This document shows, in pieces, positions 1 to 11,061 of a stretch of DNA of 64,000 nucleotides. The DNA is taken from positions 6,718,503-6,782,502 of the forward strand of contig OX030965.1 in assembly GCA_943735955.1 (NCBI GenBank). The letters run 5' to 3'. The notes below the pieces were generated by a model, which did not search any database, was not told the DNA's origin, and worked only from the letters and a program-made list of their open reading frames with translations. The stretch is from Piscicola geometra. Lineage: Eukaryota; Annelida; Clitellata; Hirudinida; Piscicolidae. Position 1 is the stretch's first letter; every line of letters begins with the position of its first letter. The position numbers were made by a program, and so were the translations under genes.

Positions 1-11
1 CACCTCGACAG

Positions 12-386
12 CTGGACAACGGCATCCCCATTGAGAGCTGGTTCGAGGACCAGGAAGATGACGAACTCATGAAGCTCCTCCCCTTCCTCTTCTCCCTCAC
101 CGAAAAGGTGGTGGTGGTGATTATGATGATGATTGGGTTGAGGGGGGGTCATGATGATGATGATTGGGTTGTAGGGGGGGGGTCATGATGATGATGAAGA
201 TGATGAGAATGCTGGTGGTGATGAAGATGATGATGATTTTGGTTAGATAATTTTCATGATGATGATGATGGTTTTCGTGTTTGTAGTAATGATCACAAAT
301 AATTAATTATTCTCCAGGGTGGGGACGTGAGGTCGCACATCAGGTCAAAGTTCAAGTTGCATGAACTGCTGCCCCCTCTGGAATGA
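12..386 (+). CDS. CTDSPL2: CTDSPL2-like phosphatase, last two exons (5' part outside window)
   Basis: This is the C-terminal end of an FCP1/SCP-type (HAD family) protein phosphatase that acts on phosphoserine in substrates such as the RNA polymerase II CTD. Exon 12-107 reads [13 protein letters not shown] and then LLPFL. It is preceded by an acceptor (tcgacag) and followed by a gtggtg donor. Exon 318-386 follows a ctccag acceptor and reads [18 protein letters not shown] before the stop at 384-386. Both junctions are phase 0. The order [14 protein letters not shown], DVRxHIRxxFxLHxLLPP is the C-terminal signature I recall for CTDSPL2. The catalytic DxDxT motif lies off the left edge. The intron (108-317) is full of GAT/GGT repeats. 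The call is firm at family level, and CTDSPL2 is the best fit within it. Confidence 0.85.
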
Positions 387-1511
387 TGGATGAATGGATG
401 GATGAGTGCATGCATGGATGAGTAAATGCGTGAGTGAATGCATGCATGGTTCGGGATTGAGTTTAGTAAATGCATCCGAACTCACTATCACTATCATGAC
501 TATTGGACTGATCTTTAGAGAATAATTTTTACGATTTTTCTAATTCATTTTTCACACCATTCATTTATTTCCTCATCCAATTAGAATTTAAGAGTTAGTT
601 TTGCATCTAATTAAATACTCTATCCCCATTCTTTAATCATTATCATCACTATTATTTTTAATCGCTATCATTATCATCTCACAAATCTCTGATCACCCTC
701 ATCATTAAATGCATCTCTCATATCTATACATTAATCCATTAGTTCTCACCAATCTCTCTTCTAAATCATTTTGATTTACTTTTTCAAGCGTTTTAATTCT
801 TTCTTTTTTTTCGAATATTTTTTCTTTCCATCACCAAGAATTTTAAAATATGATTTTTAATTATTTCTGATACCAATTTATGTATATTTTCCTGACAGTT
901 ATCACACTAACTAAGCAAGCTTTGCAGCTCTCCTAAATCCATATGTTGTGTGTACAACACTATAATGTATGTATTATGTATGCGTCCTAGTGGGTGCTGG
1001 TGTTTGCATCCTATTTGTAGTATTTAATACGTATTTTTATATTAATTTTAACATGTTTATAAGTATTTTATTGGTTATTTTGGTATTATTTTAAATAATT
1101 ATTTAATGATTTAATCAATCCTTGTTACGATCAGTGTGTTTCTATTTCAAGTCCACGCTAACCGCAACGCTTAATGTTGAGTAATTAGACGTTTTTAGTG
1201 ATTTATAAATTATCCGTGCATATTTATTCAATAATACATGAATATTCATAGAATTATAATTATGTATTCTTTGTGCTGCAGTGTGCGCGTGTGTGGTGTA
1301 TAAAGTGTTGTGTGGTTAAATCGTCTGCCGAAAGGTTACTCCTAATACATCTACAACGAAGCCTCGTTTATTTCTCAATTATTTAAATAGTATAAATTTA
1401 TAATTATTTTAATTAAATCGAATGTTAATTAAATTGTCATTCAATTTGTGAAGAAGATTCATTATAGTTAAATAGAGAGTAATTGCATATGTACAAGGAG
1501 CAGACGGCATA
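387..1511. other. Spacer between convergent CTDSPL2-like and RPF1 genes
   Basis: I see no coding sequence here. The stretch should hold the 3' UTRs of two genes pointing at each other. It begins with a short ATGGATGA-type minisatellite (about 385-450) and becomes strongly AT-rich. A TTTATT at 1367-1372 reads AATAAA on the minus strand, about 140 nt past the RPF1 stop. Confidence 0.6.
1367..1372 (-). terminator. Candidate poly(A) signal of RPF1
   Basis: Canonical AATAAA on the minus strand about 140 nt downstream of the RPF1 stop codon. Position and sequence fit, but no transcript data are available and AT-rich DNA gives chance matches. Confidence 0.45.
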
Positions 1512-4183
1512 TCAGATGACGAATTTCCTCCTGGACTTTTCTTTCTGGAGTGGTGATGATGATAATGATATAAATGATGATGATGATGTTAGTATAAAGT
1601 GTTAGAACACTAAGGGTATCTTAGAATAAATAGTTTAATAAATAGATATAAAATTAAATATTTGAAAGAATAAGATTAAAAATATTGTTGCCTTTTGGAT
1701 GAAAATGTACTCTCCAAATTTGGAGTCGAAGGTTCCTTTTTGGAGGGAACGCAGCATGAGTGTGAAGCGTGGTCCTAATTCTTGCAGACCTACCTTCTTC
1801 TCATTCCTGAACTGGTATCTGTGGTGTGGTCGGGTGGTGGTTGCCGTGTGGTTGCTTTGTGGTGTGTTGGCGGGAATGGTAGTGGTAGTGGTGGTAGCAG
1901 TGGTAGCGTGGTTAAGATACAATAAAAGAAAAAATTCGGATAATGACCATCAAACATCAGAACCCCCTCGAAATAACGACCGGTGTTGTCTGAAGAAGAT
2001 GTAGTCACGCTGGTTGTGGAAGGTGACAACACGTCTAGCGTGAAATTCTGGATTGCGAGGATAGAGTGTGGCCAGTAACCTGGATGCATGGGTAGGTGGG
2101 TAGATGAATGGGTGCATGAATTTATGGGTAGATGAATGGGTTGGTGAATGGGTAGATGAATGGGTAGATGAATGGGCAGATGAATGGGTAGATGAATGGG
2201 AAGATGCAGAGCTAAATTAATGGATGCATAGATGGCTCTAAACATTGGGATAGAAGTAATGAAGAAATAAAATATTAATAAATTATTGTATTTGAAACTA
2301 ATTTTAATGTTAACTTTTCCCTGCCTATCTTATTACCTTCCGACAACATCTCCAGTGGTGGTGGTGAAGTTGTTAAGAATGAGTTCTGGAAGGTGGTCTG
2401 TGTTCTCTCCACTATTCTGTAGGGTTGATGGTGATGAGACATGTCTTTCAATTAACTCAGTTATTAAACCTAATGTAATTTAAAAAAACTGGAAAATAAT
2501 GAACTTTTTGAAATGCTGTTTTTAAAAAGTCTAAAAACGTAAAACAATAACCAATACATTTTTCCCTAAACAGAAATATTTTGAAAAAGTGAAAGAATAA
2601 TCAAAGATGGCGACCTTAATCTCCTTGGCGAAGACAACATTTGAGAGTCTGAAGGTGGCTGTGGGTCCGTCGGGCAGGTGGGAGATGATCATGCCGTCTG
2701 GGTGAGTGGGAGGGGAAGGAGGGGTTGAAGGAAAGGAGAGGAAGGGAAAGGGGTGTGAGGTATGGTATTGGAGGGAGGAGTAATGTGTGAGAGTGAGAAG
2801 GGTGTGAAGTGTGGTATCATCACCAACCAACATTACAATCAGCCATAACCACACCACCATCCCAACCACCACAACTACTACCACCACCACCAAAACCCCA
2901 CCAAACTGCCACACATACTGGGCACTTTGCGGTCCTCATTGATAACGACCAGGGCGTTGTAGTTGCGAGCGATGGCCTGTTTGGTGATCTCCTTCAAGGC
3001 AAGTCCCCTCCTGTAGAAGATCTGACTGTTCGGAATGCTCTTCTTCAACTCCTTGCAGAACTTGTTGGTTCTCTGAAGGGAGTGTCGGGTGAGGGTGGAG
3101 GTGTGGGAGATGAAGGTTGGCGAGGGGTGAAGGTGATGTGGTGGTTGTGGTAGAAAGATGACGAATCATTTTCATAATCACCATCCACACACCATTCATC
3201 CCCCTTATTCACCCTTCCCCCTCACAGCTCGGGGTCGGTCGGTGGTGGTGATGAGGACCTTGGCATCGACGCCCGCCTTCAAGTGCTCGCCCAGACTGTC
3301 TTCCTGCAGTTCCATGCGGATCTGATGGTGGGAGAGGTGGAGGAGGAAGAATGGATGGAGAAGAAGAAAGTGCAAAAGGAAGAAGAGGAAGAGGAGGAGG
3401 AAGAGAAGAAGGAATAAAAGAATAACGAATATTTAAATAGTGATGGAAAGAATGATGAAATGGGGGAATAGAAAGAACAAGATGGTGGTGTCAGATGGGG
3501 AAAGTAGAAAATGGTGTTTGATGGAGTGGTGGTATTGGTGCAAGAGTGTGCAGAGATAGTGCAATGGTGGCAGCCTCATTCAAACACCTCATCATCTGAC
3601 TCTGTGATGCGTGTGTCGTCATAGATCCTGGTGTTTTCGATGGTGCGAGGAATGCCCTTCGGAACTGCCTGTGAATGCATTGAGTGCATGGTGATTGTGG
3701 TTATAAGAATAATGATGATGATGGTGTTGATGATAATAACGATGGTGATGATGATGATGCAGTAACCTCCTCTCCTAGCTCTTCTCTCATTTTAGTCTTT
3801 TCCGCCTTGAGTGCTTTTTTCTCCTGAAAGTCGAACACATAATGGCATGAATAAATTCATTCACAAGACATGTCAAATTATCTTACAGTAGATACTCAAA
3901 TGGGATTTCTAGATGTAGATGCATAAAACAGTAATAATAAAAATAATCATTTGAAATCATAATCTGCACAAATGCCCCCACGACAGCGACTCACCTTGGC
4001 CTTGGCGGCCTTCAACTTGAGGAAAGCTTCAGTCCTCCTCTGCTTGTTCTTGATCTTGCTGATGTCCCTCATCAAGATGGCTGTCTTCATGCTCGTCTTC
4101 GTCTCTCCCTTCCCTTCCGATTCTTCATCTTTGCCCTTTTTGAAAAGTTTTTTCGGAGTTTTTTTATTTTCCTTTGGAGCCAT
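1512..4183 (-). CDS. RPF1: Ribosome production factor 1 (Brix domain), complete, 10 exons
   Basis: RPF1 is a nucleolar Brix-domain protein needed for 60S subunit assembly. Exons run 3995-4183, 3767-3823, 3588-3668, 3226-3321, 2919-3072, 2615-2697, 2337-2416, 1981-2079, 1692-1806 and 1512-1544. They total 987 nt, or 328 residues, close to the vertebrate protein (about 349). The start is MAPKENKK at 4181-4183, because the open frame upstream has no family resemblance. The N-terminus is lysine-rich. The Brix part shows [91 protein letters not shown] and a terminal SRRKFVI. All but two junctions are plain GT-AG. The last intron uses a GC donor. The exon 8/9 junction drops about four residues if spliced canonically. 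Confidence 0.93.
2086..2210. repeat. 12-bp minisatellite in an RPF1 intron
   Basis: Imperfect tandem copies of a 12-bp unit, ATGAATGGGTAG, in the intron between RPF1 exons 7 and 8, starting a few bases from the exon 8 acceptor at 2080. Long open frames across it on the minus strand (His/Pro/Ile-rich) are artefacts of the repeat. Confidence 0.8.
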
Positions 4184-5494
4184 TTTGAAATTTTTATAGC
4201 TAGGGAATCTTTGCGAGACTTTTTTAACCAAATCTATGAACGATATTATAGATATCAGCAAGGTGCATAAAACAATAACTTCATTTACTATGCTCTTTAT
4301 TCTTCAAAAAGTCTTTCACTAACAAAAATCATAATTTAATTTTTAATTAAATAAATAACCATTTTAAGTTAAAACCAATAATAAAAGGTATTTTTCCAGT
4401 AATTTCTGTGCTTCTCATATAAGTATTCATTGAAATAATGTATTTTTATTACAATAAATTGTGAAAAAAATATTCCAATGTACATTTTATACTTTCTTAG
4501 ATAAAAACTTTCAAAATGATGGGTTGTCATTAATTGTTATTTTTCATTAAAAACATCAAAAAAGCGTGTGAAACACAACCCATACCAAAATTGTCAAATG
4601 AAAAAGTCATTCCCTCCCATATAATTAAAAAAAATAATTAAGCAGCACATAAAATGGCGCATAAAAATGATGAACCGATAGCGCGCAATTATATGCTACA
4701 TTCAAGCGTGGAGACTCCACTCGTAACTCATTTGGTTGTCATGGCGACACTCTTAATTGTTTTTTCGTTTCAAATTATGATTTTATTATGATTAAAAAAG
4801 TTATAGTTGCTCTCGTAAGTTTTCGTCAGTGTGGGGAAAAGTTGTGTGCTGTGTTTGAGAGATTTACTTTTAAAATCCTAGATAGTAAAAGATGGATTTA
4901 TTGAATTATAAATTATAAAAAAAAACATGAAAAATAATCCAACCAGAAAGTATTTAAATGAGGCGTGACTGTGGAAAAGCAGACGAGAAATTGCGCATTT
5001 TAAAAAAACCGTTAGGAATATTATGAGAATTTAGCAATATCTGCTAATTTTCACTTTGTAGTAATTGTAATTCATAACGATCAGCTGGTGATAAATATGA
5101 TTTATTCCAAGTTTTTTATTTCATTAAACTGTTGACCATCATGTCACTATCCGCCACAAGCCCACCAAAACCAAACCACTTCCAAACCATTTCCAAACAC
5201 AACCACTATTTCTCGTTCACTTCCCAACATCCCTATCATCAATAAAATACATACATACATGTTTGTTAGGTCTTTATATTTTTATGTGTGCGTGCTTTTA
5301 TGTTTGTGTGTGTATGTGTTCATGTGTGTGTGTTTGCATGCATCGGTCGTAGATAAATGTTTAAAAGCTTAATCGAACATTCCGACTCATAAAACGAAAG
5401 AATGAAACACGAAAATTTAGAAAAGCAATTAAAGAGATGAACAAAAAATTATAAATAACAACTTTTGATTTTTAAAAGAGAGAAATGAACAAAG

Positions 5495-5590
5495 AGTAGA
5501 AGAGAGATGGGTCAGAAAAATAGAGTAGAAGAGAGATGGGTCAGAAAAGAAGAGTAGAAGAGAGATGGGTCAGAAAAAAGAGTAGAAAGA
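5495..5590. repeat. Short tandem repeat, 3-4 copies of a purine-rich ~29-bp unit
   Basis: Three nearly perfect copies of a unit containing GTAGAAGAGAGATGGGTCAG, with a degenerate fourth copy on the right. The surrounding sequence is also strongly purine-rich on the plus strand. Confidence 0.75.
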
Positions 5591-6396
5591 GGTATTAAAG
5601 AAAGAATTGCTTAAGAGATATTGAAGACGGAAAACTATAGAAAGAGAGGATGGAAGAGAGAGAGAGTGATAGAAAAAGAGAGGGAAGGAGTATCTATCGT
5701 CTTTATTAACCCAGAACCAGCGGGTCTAATTAAATCGTGTGTCTGCGCTCAGATAAAGTTTTTGTGACGCAGCAGCGTCGATGGCAGGGTCGACTCTCAG
5801 TCGTGTGCTTCCATCAATGACATGCTCATCCCATTCCCGCTGAATATTAATTTAAACTTTGAATTTAAGTTTTTAAATTAAAAATTTCTGCTGCTTAAAC
5901 CATCAAGCTGAAGGTAAAAGAATGAATATTTTGAAACTAATTATTAATAATAATTCATTTCCACATTTAAGCGCGTAATAAAGGCTTTAAGAATCAAATG
6001 CACTAGGAATCCTTTACAAGACCACTGCAGTTATGAAACGAGAGCTCAAGAATATGAATGAATTGGTGTCGATTATTCTCATTTTATAAAGGCAATTCTG
6101 TGAAAAGAATAAAAATTCAAAGATCTAATTTTCTAATAAAATATAAATATTCAGCAGAATAAGATGCATTTATATTATAATTATAGTAATAAAAAGCATA
6201 AAGATAAATCATAATCCTGCGAGGAGTGGGAATATTCAAACTGGAGCGACGATAACTCCTCAATTTGGTGGCCTCATCTATTTAAATAAACCTAAAGAAA
6301 TTAATATAAGCAACAATATGAATGGGAGTGAGAATATAAATAAGATTTCATAATTAAACTCAGTATTATTCTAACTTAAGGCTGAGAATAATCTAG

Positions 6397-6540
6397 AGCA
6401 GTGGCTCTTAAACTTTTTTGAAGGCAGGCACTACGTTTTTATAATTTCTGTGATAAATGGATTTCTTGCCACCTCCTTTCCAACACGAGGATCTCCCTCA
6501 TCAAAAAACTCTAATTAATCTTGATTGAGTGAGATATTAA
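6397..6540 (+). mobile_element. Probable end of a non-autonomous hAT-type DNA transposon
   Basis: The sequence CAGTGGCTCTTAAACTTTTT and the less AT-rich stretch behind it resemble the CAGTGNTTCTCAAACTTTTT terminal inverted repeats of many hAT elements. I could not find the matching inverted copy nearby and see no transposase, so this is at best a solo end or a decayed MITE. Basis: motif resemblance only. Confidence 0.35.
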
Positions 6541-6590
6541 ACAACTCTTTATTTCAAAAGTCAACAACTCCACTTCATACCCTTCATTAA

Positions 6591-6770
6591 AAATAAAATG
6601 ACTATTTATTTTTACAATTAAAATAAAATGGCTAATTATATTCAAGAATTAAAATAAAAAACTAATTTTTTCCAAGAATTAAAATAAAAAACTAATTTTT
6701 TCCAAAAATTGAAATTAAAAACTAATTTTTTCCAAGAATTAAAATAAAAAACTAATTATTTCCAATAATT
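6591..6770. repeat. AT-rich minisatellite, about 32-bp unit
   Basis: Four to five copies of a unit resembling AAAATAAAAAACTAATTTTT followed by TCCAAGAATT, with scattered substitutions. Confidence 0.75.
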
Positions 6771-7260
6771 ATTTAGATGAAATGCCTAATAATCTTTCAA
6801 AAAGGCAGAAAAGCGATTTTCTTTGACGACTGAGTGCATGTCAGGTTCAAAGAGAACATAAAGCAAGCATCATTATGACAGCATGTCAACTCCTACCTCT
6901 TCAAGTATTCTTGCTCGTAATTGGTTTTCGAACATTTTTTAAATTTTGTTTTTTTTTCCGAAAAACTAATGACTTTTTAGGTTCAGATTTAATTTCTATT
7001 TGCGTGGGTGTGTTTTTTAAAATTATTTTAAAAATCGAATTGGAAGTTCCCGAGAGGATAATTGGAAAAAAATTCGCAGTTCTAATTAAAGTTTATGAAA
7101 AGGTAATTAACTTTAAAAACGGGTTATAAGTTTACTCAAATTTTTTTTTACTTAAACCCTTAAAAACATTGAAATTGTAAAAAAATATTTAATTTTCAGA
7201 ACAAAAAACAAAATTTCAAAAGCAAATATATTTCATCTCAGTTGCAAAAGGTTTGCCTAC

Positions 7261-7465
7261 ATGAAGTCCAGCAAAGTAGCGAGAGAGCATCCCAGCTCAT
7301 CACAGCAACCTCCATATCTCTTCTTCAGAACTCCCTCGACCCTCATCCTCCTCCTCCTCCTTCTCTCCATCCTCCTCTTCTCCTCCATGAATCATTCCTT
7401 CAGCCAAAACGATTTGAGCTTTTTCTCGAATCAACGATCTAACTATAATACTGCTACTTCAAACG

Positions 7466-7505
<40 letters not shown>

Positions 7506-9770
7506 CACTTTTGCTTATACTACTCAAACTACTCCCAAAAATACTAATACTACCACTAAGAACACTCCGATCAACAAGACCATCTCAATAAACACACCAG
7601 CCAAAAAGTACGCATCAATCAATCCATGGCTTGAGTTGTCAAAAGATCCTGAAACTAAACTCTTGAAATCGGCAGACGTAGTTTTGCAGTGGGAGAGGAA
7701 CGACAAGTACATTCTGAAAATAGGTCAAGACAGTGACCTACTTGTTTGGGCCAATAAGATTCAAGAGTTTAAAAAGCATCAACCAATCGAATTCGAGCAA
7801 CGGGTCAAGCAACTACAACTAGGCAAGTTTTTGGATCAAGATAAACTGCAACAAATACTACTACTGCAACAACAACAACAACAATCTCAACATTATCAAC
7901 GTCTTAAATCTCAACATTTTCAACCTAGAAACTTTCAAACACATCCAAAACCTTCTTCTAAAACCTTTAACATACTGAACCAAACTCTTTCACCACCACC
8001 ACAACAACAACAACAACACCAACCCCCCAAACATCAATCACTTCAACAACCACCCCAACCACACTTAGCAACAACCACCACCAACAACACCACCACCACC
8101 ACCAACACCACCAACACCACCCAATGCAAACGTCGTCTTCCCTCGTGCTTAATAATCGGAACCAGGAAATCGGGCACACGAGCCCTCCTCGAGTTCCTAT
8201 CGCTGCACCCTAGGGTTGTGGTCGCGAGGAGAGAAAGCCACTACTTCGACAGCGATGAGAATTTCAAAAAAGGAATTGACTTTTATGGCAGTCTCATGCC
8301 ATTTTCCAGGTTGTATTTTGTGGAGATGGAAGGGGGAGTGGTAGGGTGGGAGGGAAGGTAGTGGGGAAATTTAGTGGTACAAAAGGTTGTTGAAGGGAAG
8401 TTTGGTGGATGCTTCTAATTATATAATCTACTACTATAACTATAACTACTCAATAGAGGATTAGTAACTGAACTTTAAACATAGAATCAACTTCCCATCA
8501 ACCACCCATCAACCCCCACCAGTCCGGACCAGCTTACGATTGAAAAAACACCTGCCTACTTCTTCTCCTACAAGGCTCCCAAAAGAATCTTTTCCCTCAT
8601 CCACTCCTCCTCTTCCTCCCTCTCTCCACCTAATGTCGTTAAAAACTTCCATGACGTGAAGTTTCTCTTGGTGGTCCGGAACCCGATCCAAAGAGCCCTG
8701 TCGGACTACGTCAAGGTTTTTATTTTTGCAATTTATTTTTTGTCAAGCGTATAAAAGTTACTTGAATAGAATTGGTTTAAAAAGTTCATTCGAGTAGCAT
8801 GAGGGTATTATTAATTGTTGGAATGTTATTAGCAACAAATAACTCGACAAAAACATCACCATTCCACTCTAGTCCTTCAAACACACACACATCAAAAAGG
8901 TTTTAAGCTCGAAAAAAAAATCAAAAGTTCGCTACCCATCATTCGAAGAGCTCTCCACTGACCCCATCTCTGGCAACATCACGAGCGCCTATCGTCCGTT
9001 GCGGAGGTCTCTGTACAGCCTCCAGCTCCGGAACTGGCTCGCCTACTTCCCGTTGGAACGAATCCACGTGGTTGACAGTGCCCTCCTGGCCGACAACCCT
9101 GCGGTGGAGCTGGAGAAAGTGGAAAAGTTTTTGGGGTTGAGGCGTTTTCTGACGCATGAGAAGTTCTTGTGGAATGCTTCCAGGGGCTTTTACTGCATGC
9201 GGAAAGGGGAGGGGGATGCTGGAAATGGTTGTGGAAGAAGGCGTGGAAGAAAGAAAAAGAATAAAAAAGGTTGCGTTTCTAAAAGTACTGTAAAGTTTAA
9301 TTGAATTTGTTATTTTTTATTTATTCGCAAACAATTAATAAACAAACGAAGGTTTTGATTGAACTAAAATACCTATATTATCTATTAAACCTTTATATTA
9401 TTCTCCAATCTGCTATAATCACTCCACTCCACACCACACCACACCACACCACACCACACCACACCACAACACACCAGAACACATCAAACACACAACACTA
9501 CACCATACCACACCATACCACACCATACCACACCACACCACACCACAACACATCAAACCAACTAAATTACATAACACCACACCACACAAAACAACAAACC
9601 ACATCGAACCAACCAACCACACCACAGAGAGTATGGTGAAATGCTTATCGGACAGTAAGGGACTCAGACACCCTCAACTGAAATGGGACTTCGTGAAGAA
9701 ACTAAAGACCTTTTTCGAGCCCTTCAACCAACAATTCTTCCGCCTGACTGGCACGTTCTTTGATTGGTGA
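7261..9770 (+). CDS. HS3ST1: Heparan sulfate glucosamine 3-O-sulfotransferase, HS3ST1/5 type, 4 exons
   Basis: A Golgi type II membrane enzyme that moves sulfate from PAPS to the 3-OH of glucosamine in heparan sulfate. Exons are 7261-8309, 8523-8715, 8873-9227 and 9628-9770, giving about 579 residues. The start is the ATG just before a basic stretch and a Leu-rich anchor (residues about 28-43). The catalytic domain begins near residue 295: RKSGTRALLEFLSLHP (PAPS 5'-phosphosulfate loop), ESHYFD with the catalytic Glu, QLTIEKTPAYF, LLVVRNPIQRALSDY (3'-phosphate loop), NWLAYFPLERIHVVD, GFYC and CLSDSKG (disulfide pair), then a terminal TFFDW. PxQLTIEKTPAYF favours the HS3ST1/5 branch over HS3ST2/3, and NDST is excluded. 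A second donor at 9270, also phase 1, would lengthen exon 3. The stem of roughly 250 residues is Thr-, Gln- and Pro-rich, and the enzyme is nearly twice the HS3ST1 length. Confidence 0.92.
7462..8130 (+). repeat. Coding trinucleotide tracts in the sulfotransferase stem
   Basis: Within exon 1 a pure (ACT)n run at about 7467-7507 encodes poly-Thr. CAA tracts near 7866-7885 and 8000-8020 encode poly-Gln, and an ACC/AAC tract at about 8070-8125 encodes Thr/Asn. They lie between the membrane anchor and the catalytic domain, where length variation is tolerated. Confidence 0.85.
9421..9620. repeat. ACACC/ACCAT pentamer satellite in the last HS3ST intron
   Basis: A long run of CACAC and CCATACCA pentamers fills the 3' half of the intron just before the exon 4 acceptor at 9626-9627. 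The open frames over it on both strands are repeat artefacts. Confidence 0.85.
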
Positions 9771-9820
9771 TTGATGGGGAGGTATAGGGGGGGGCTCATA
9801 AAGAGGGTAAATTGTGGCGA

Positions 9821-9826
9821 AATAAA
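9821..9826 (+). terminator. Candidate poly(A) signal of the HS3ST gene
   Basis: AATAAA 51 nt past the sulfotransferase stop codon (9768-9770), in the right orientation. It would give a very short 3' UTR. Confidence 0.5.
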
Positions 9827-9829
9827 GAT

Positions 9830-11061
9830 GTTAAAGATGGTAATAGAGGGGTAAAAGAAAGATGAAAATGTTGAAAGTTCTCACAAACGGACTGGTTCAA
9901 AATTGTGCTTTGTAAATGCATAACTCTTCAATCATTGTGAAGTCGCCTAATTAAGATCACCAATGTAGATTTTAAATGTTCTTATTGCTTTTTTATTCTT
10001 TTTTATAACTTTCTTCATTCTTTTTCATTTTTTTAAATTTTAATTTTTTATCTCAACTCTCATCATTTTTACATTATTATTTATTATTTAAAATTTAAAA
10101 AAATCTTTTCGATTAGAGACCAACAACTTTCACTACGAGGAGATTTATTCGAGATCAAGACATTTAGCGCCAAAATAAATATTTTTCTTCGAAAATCATC
10201 ATCATTTGCTATTCAAATTAACTCGCCAAGCTATCTAATTTATTCCAGTTTGAACTCGCATTGCATGAAAACCCCCTTTGCAAACTAGATAAAGTATTAC
10301 AATGGAGATACCGTGGTCAAGTGCATAAGTTATGATGTTGCAGAGAATGAAATATTTGCAGTGTGAAGGTCATACGTGGAATGAGTATTTAGGAGGGCAA
10401 AATGAAATCTGAAAAATTGTTCAAAAATTAAAAACTTCAAAAGCAATTAAGTTGTCTACAAGGCAAACAAGGGAATGACGGAAGATCTTGGAGAAAACGC
10501 TGCATCAAATATTAATCAAAAACACTTCATAGAACCTCCGCGTTAAGACACCGGCTAAAAATGCAATTTAAGAGTTTTTTTAAAGTTGCAAAAATTAATG
10601 TAAAACTAAAATTAAAACTTCAAGTGAAGGTTATGCTTCTTCATTGCCCCACAAGGCACGCAATTAGAGAGAAAATTGAGATTTAAGGTTTGGATTAGGA
10701 AGCAAAAGAGTTTGTATATAAATGCATGCTCACACCACGAGTATTTCTAGGTTGGTATATATTCCTTCTAAAAGTTAATCGTCAGCATAATTGAATAAAT
10801 GACTAAATAATTGTTTTGAAACTTTAAGGATCTCTTGCCTCTAATTGCTAGACCATACCTGTAAAATAAAATGATAAAAAATAATAAAATATTTATAAAG
10901 GTAATCACGGTTTAAAATATTTGTTTTCGAAAAATGCTTTTACTACCCTTCAAACTAGTGTAATAAAAATTAATTAGTATTCAAAAAAGCTAATTAATGT
11001 TGCAATGCATTGTTGCATAACTAATGAGGAGCTAATGACTAAACAAAAATCTATTGAATAT
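9830..11061. other. Spacer between convergent HS3ST and giant VWD genes
   Basis: AT-rich, with no coding exon that I can support. It should contain the 3' UTR of the giant minus-strand gene. A TTTATT at 10080-10085 reads AATAAA on the minus strand but is about 1 kb past the stop, so I do not assign it firmly. Confidence 0.5.

Larger units (their letters stand above)
4184..7260. other. Intergenic spacer between divergent RPF1 and HS3ST genes
   Basis: About 3 kb of AT-rich DNA that should contain both promoters and any untranslated first exons. I see no convincing coding exon. Contents: near-identical GTAGAAGAGAGATGGGTCAG copies (about 5495-5590), a less AT-rich block at about 5700-5815, a probable hAT end (about 6397-6540) and a roughly 32-bp AT-rich tandem repeat (about 6591-6770). 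The open frame at 6875-7129 is low-complexity and resembles nothing I know. Confidence 0.6.

Noticed and set aside
1790..2245. 151-residue minus-strand frame rich in HLPI repeats
   Set aside because: Minisatellite in an RPF1 intron read through. RPF1 exons in the region use other limits.
9301..9639. His/Thr-rich plus-strand frame between HS3ST exons
   Set aside because: Pentamer satellite inside the last HS3ST intron. The true exon starts at 9628 in a different frame.
7261..9770. NDST (N-deacetylase/N-sulfotransferase) as identity of the sulfotransferase
   Set aside because: No deacetylase domain. RKSGTRALL, ESHYFD and QLTIEKTPAYF with a terminal disulfide loop are HS3ST features.
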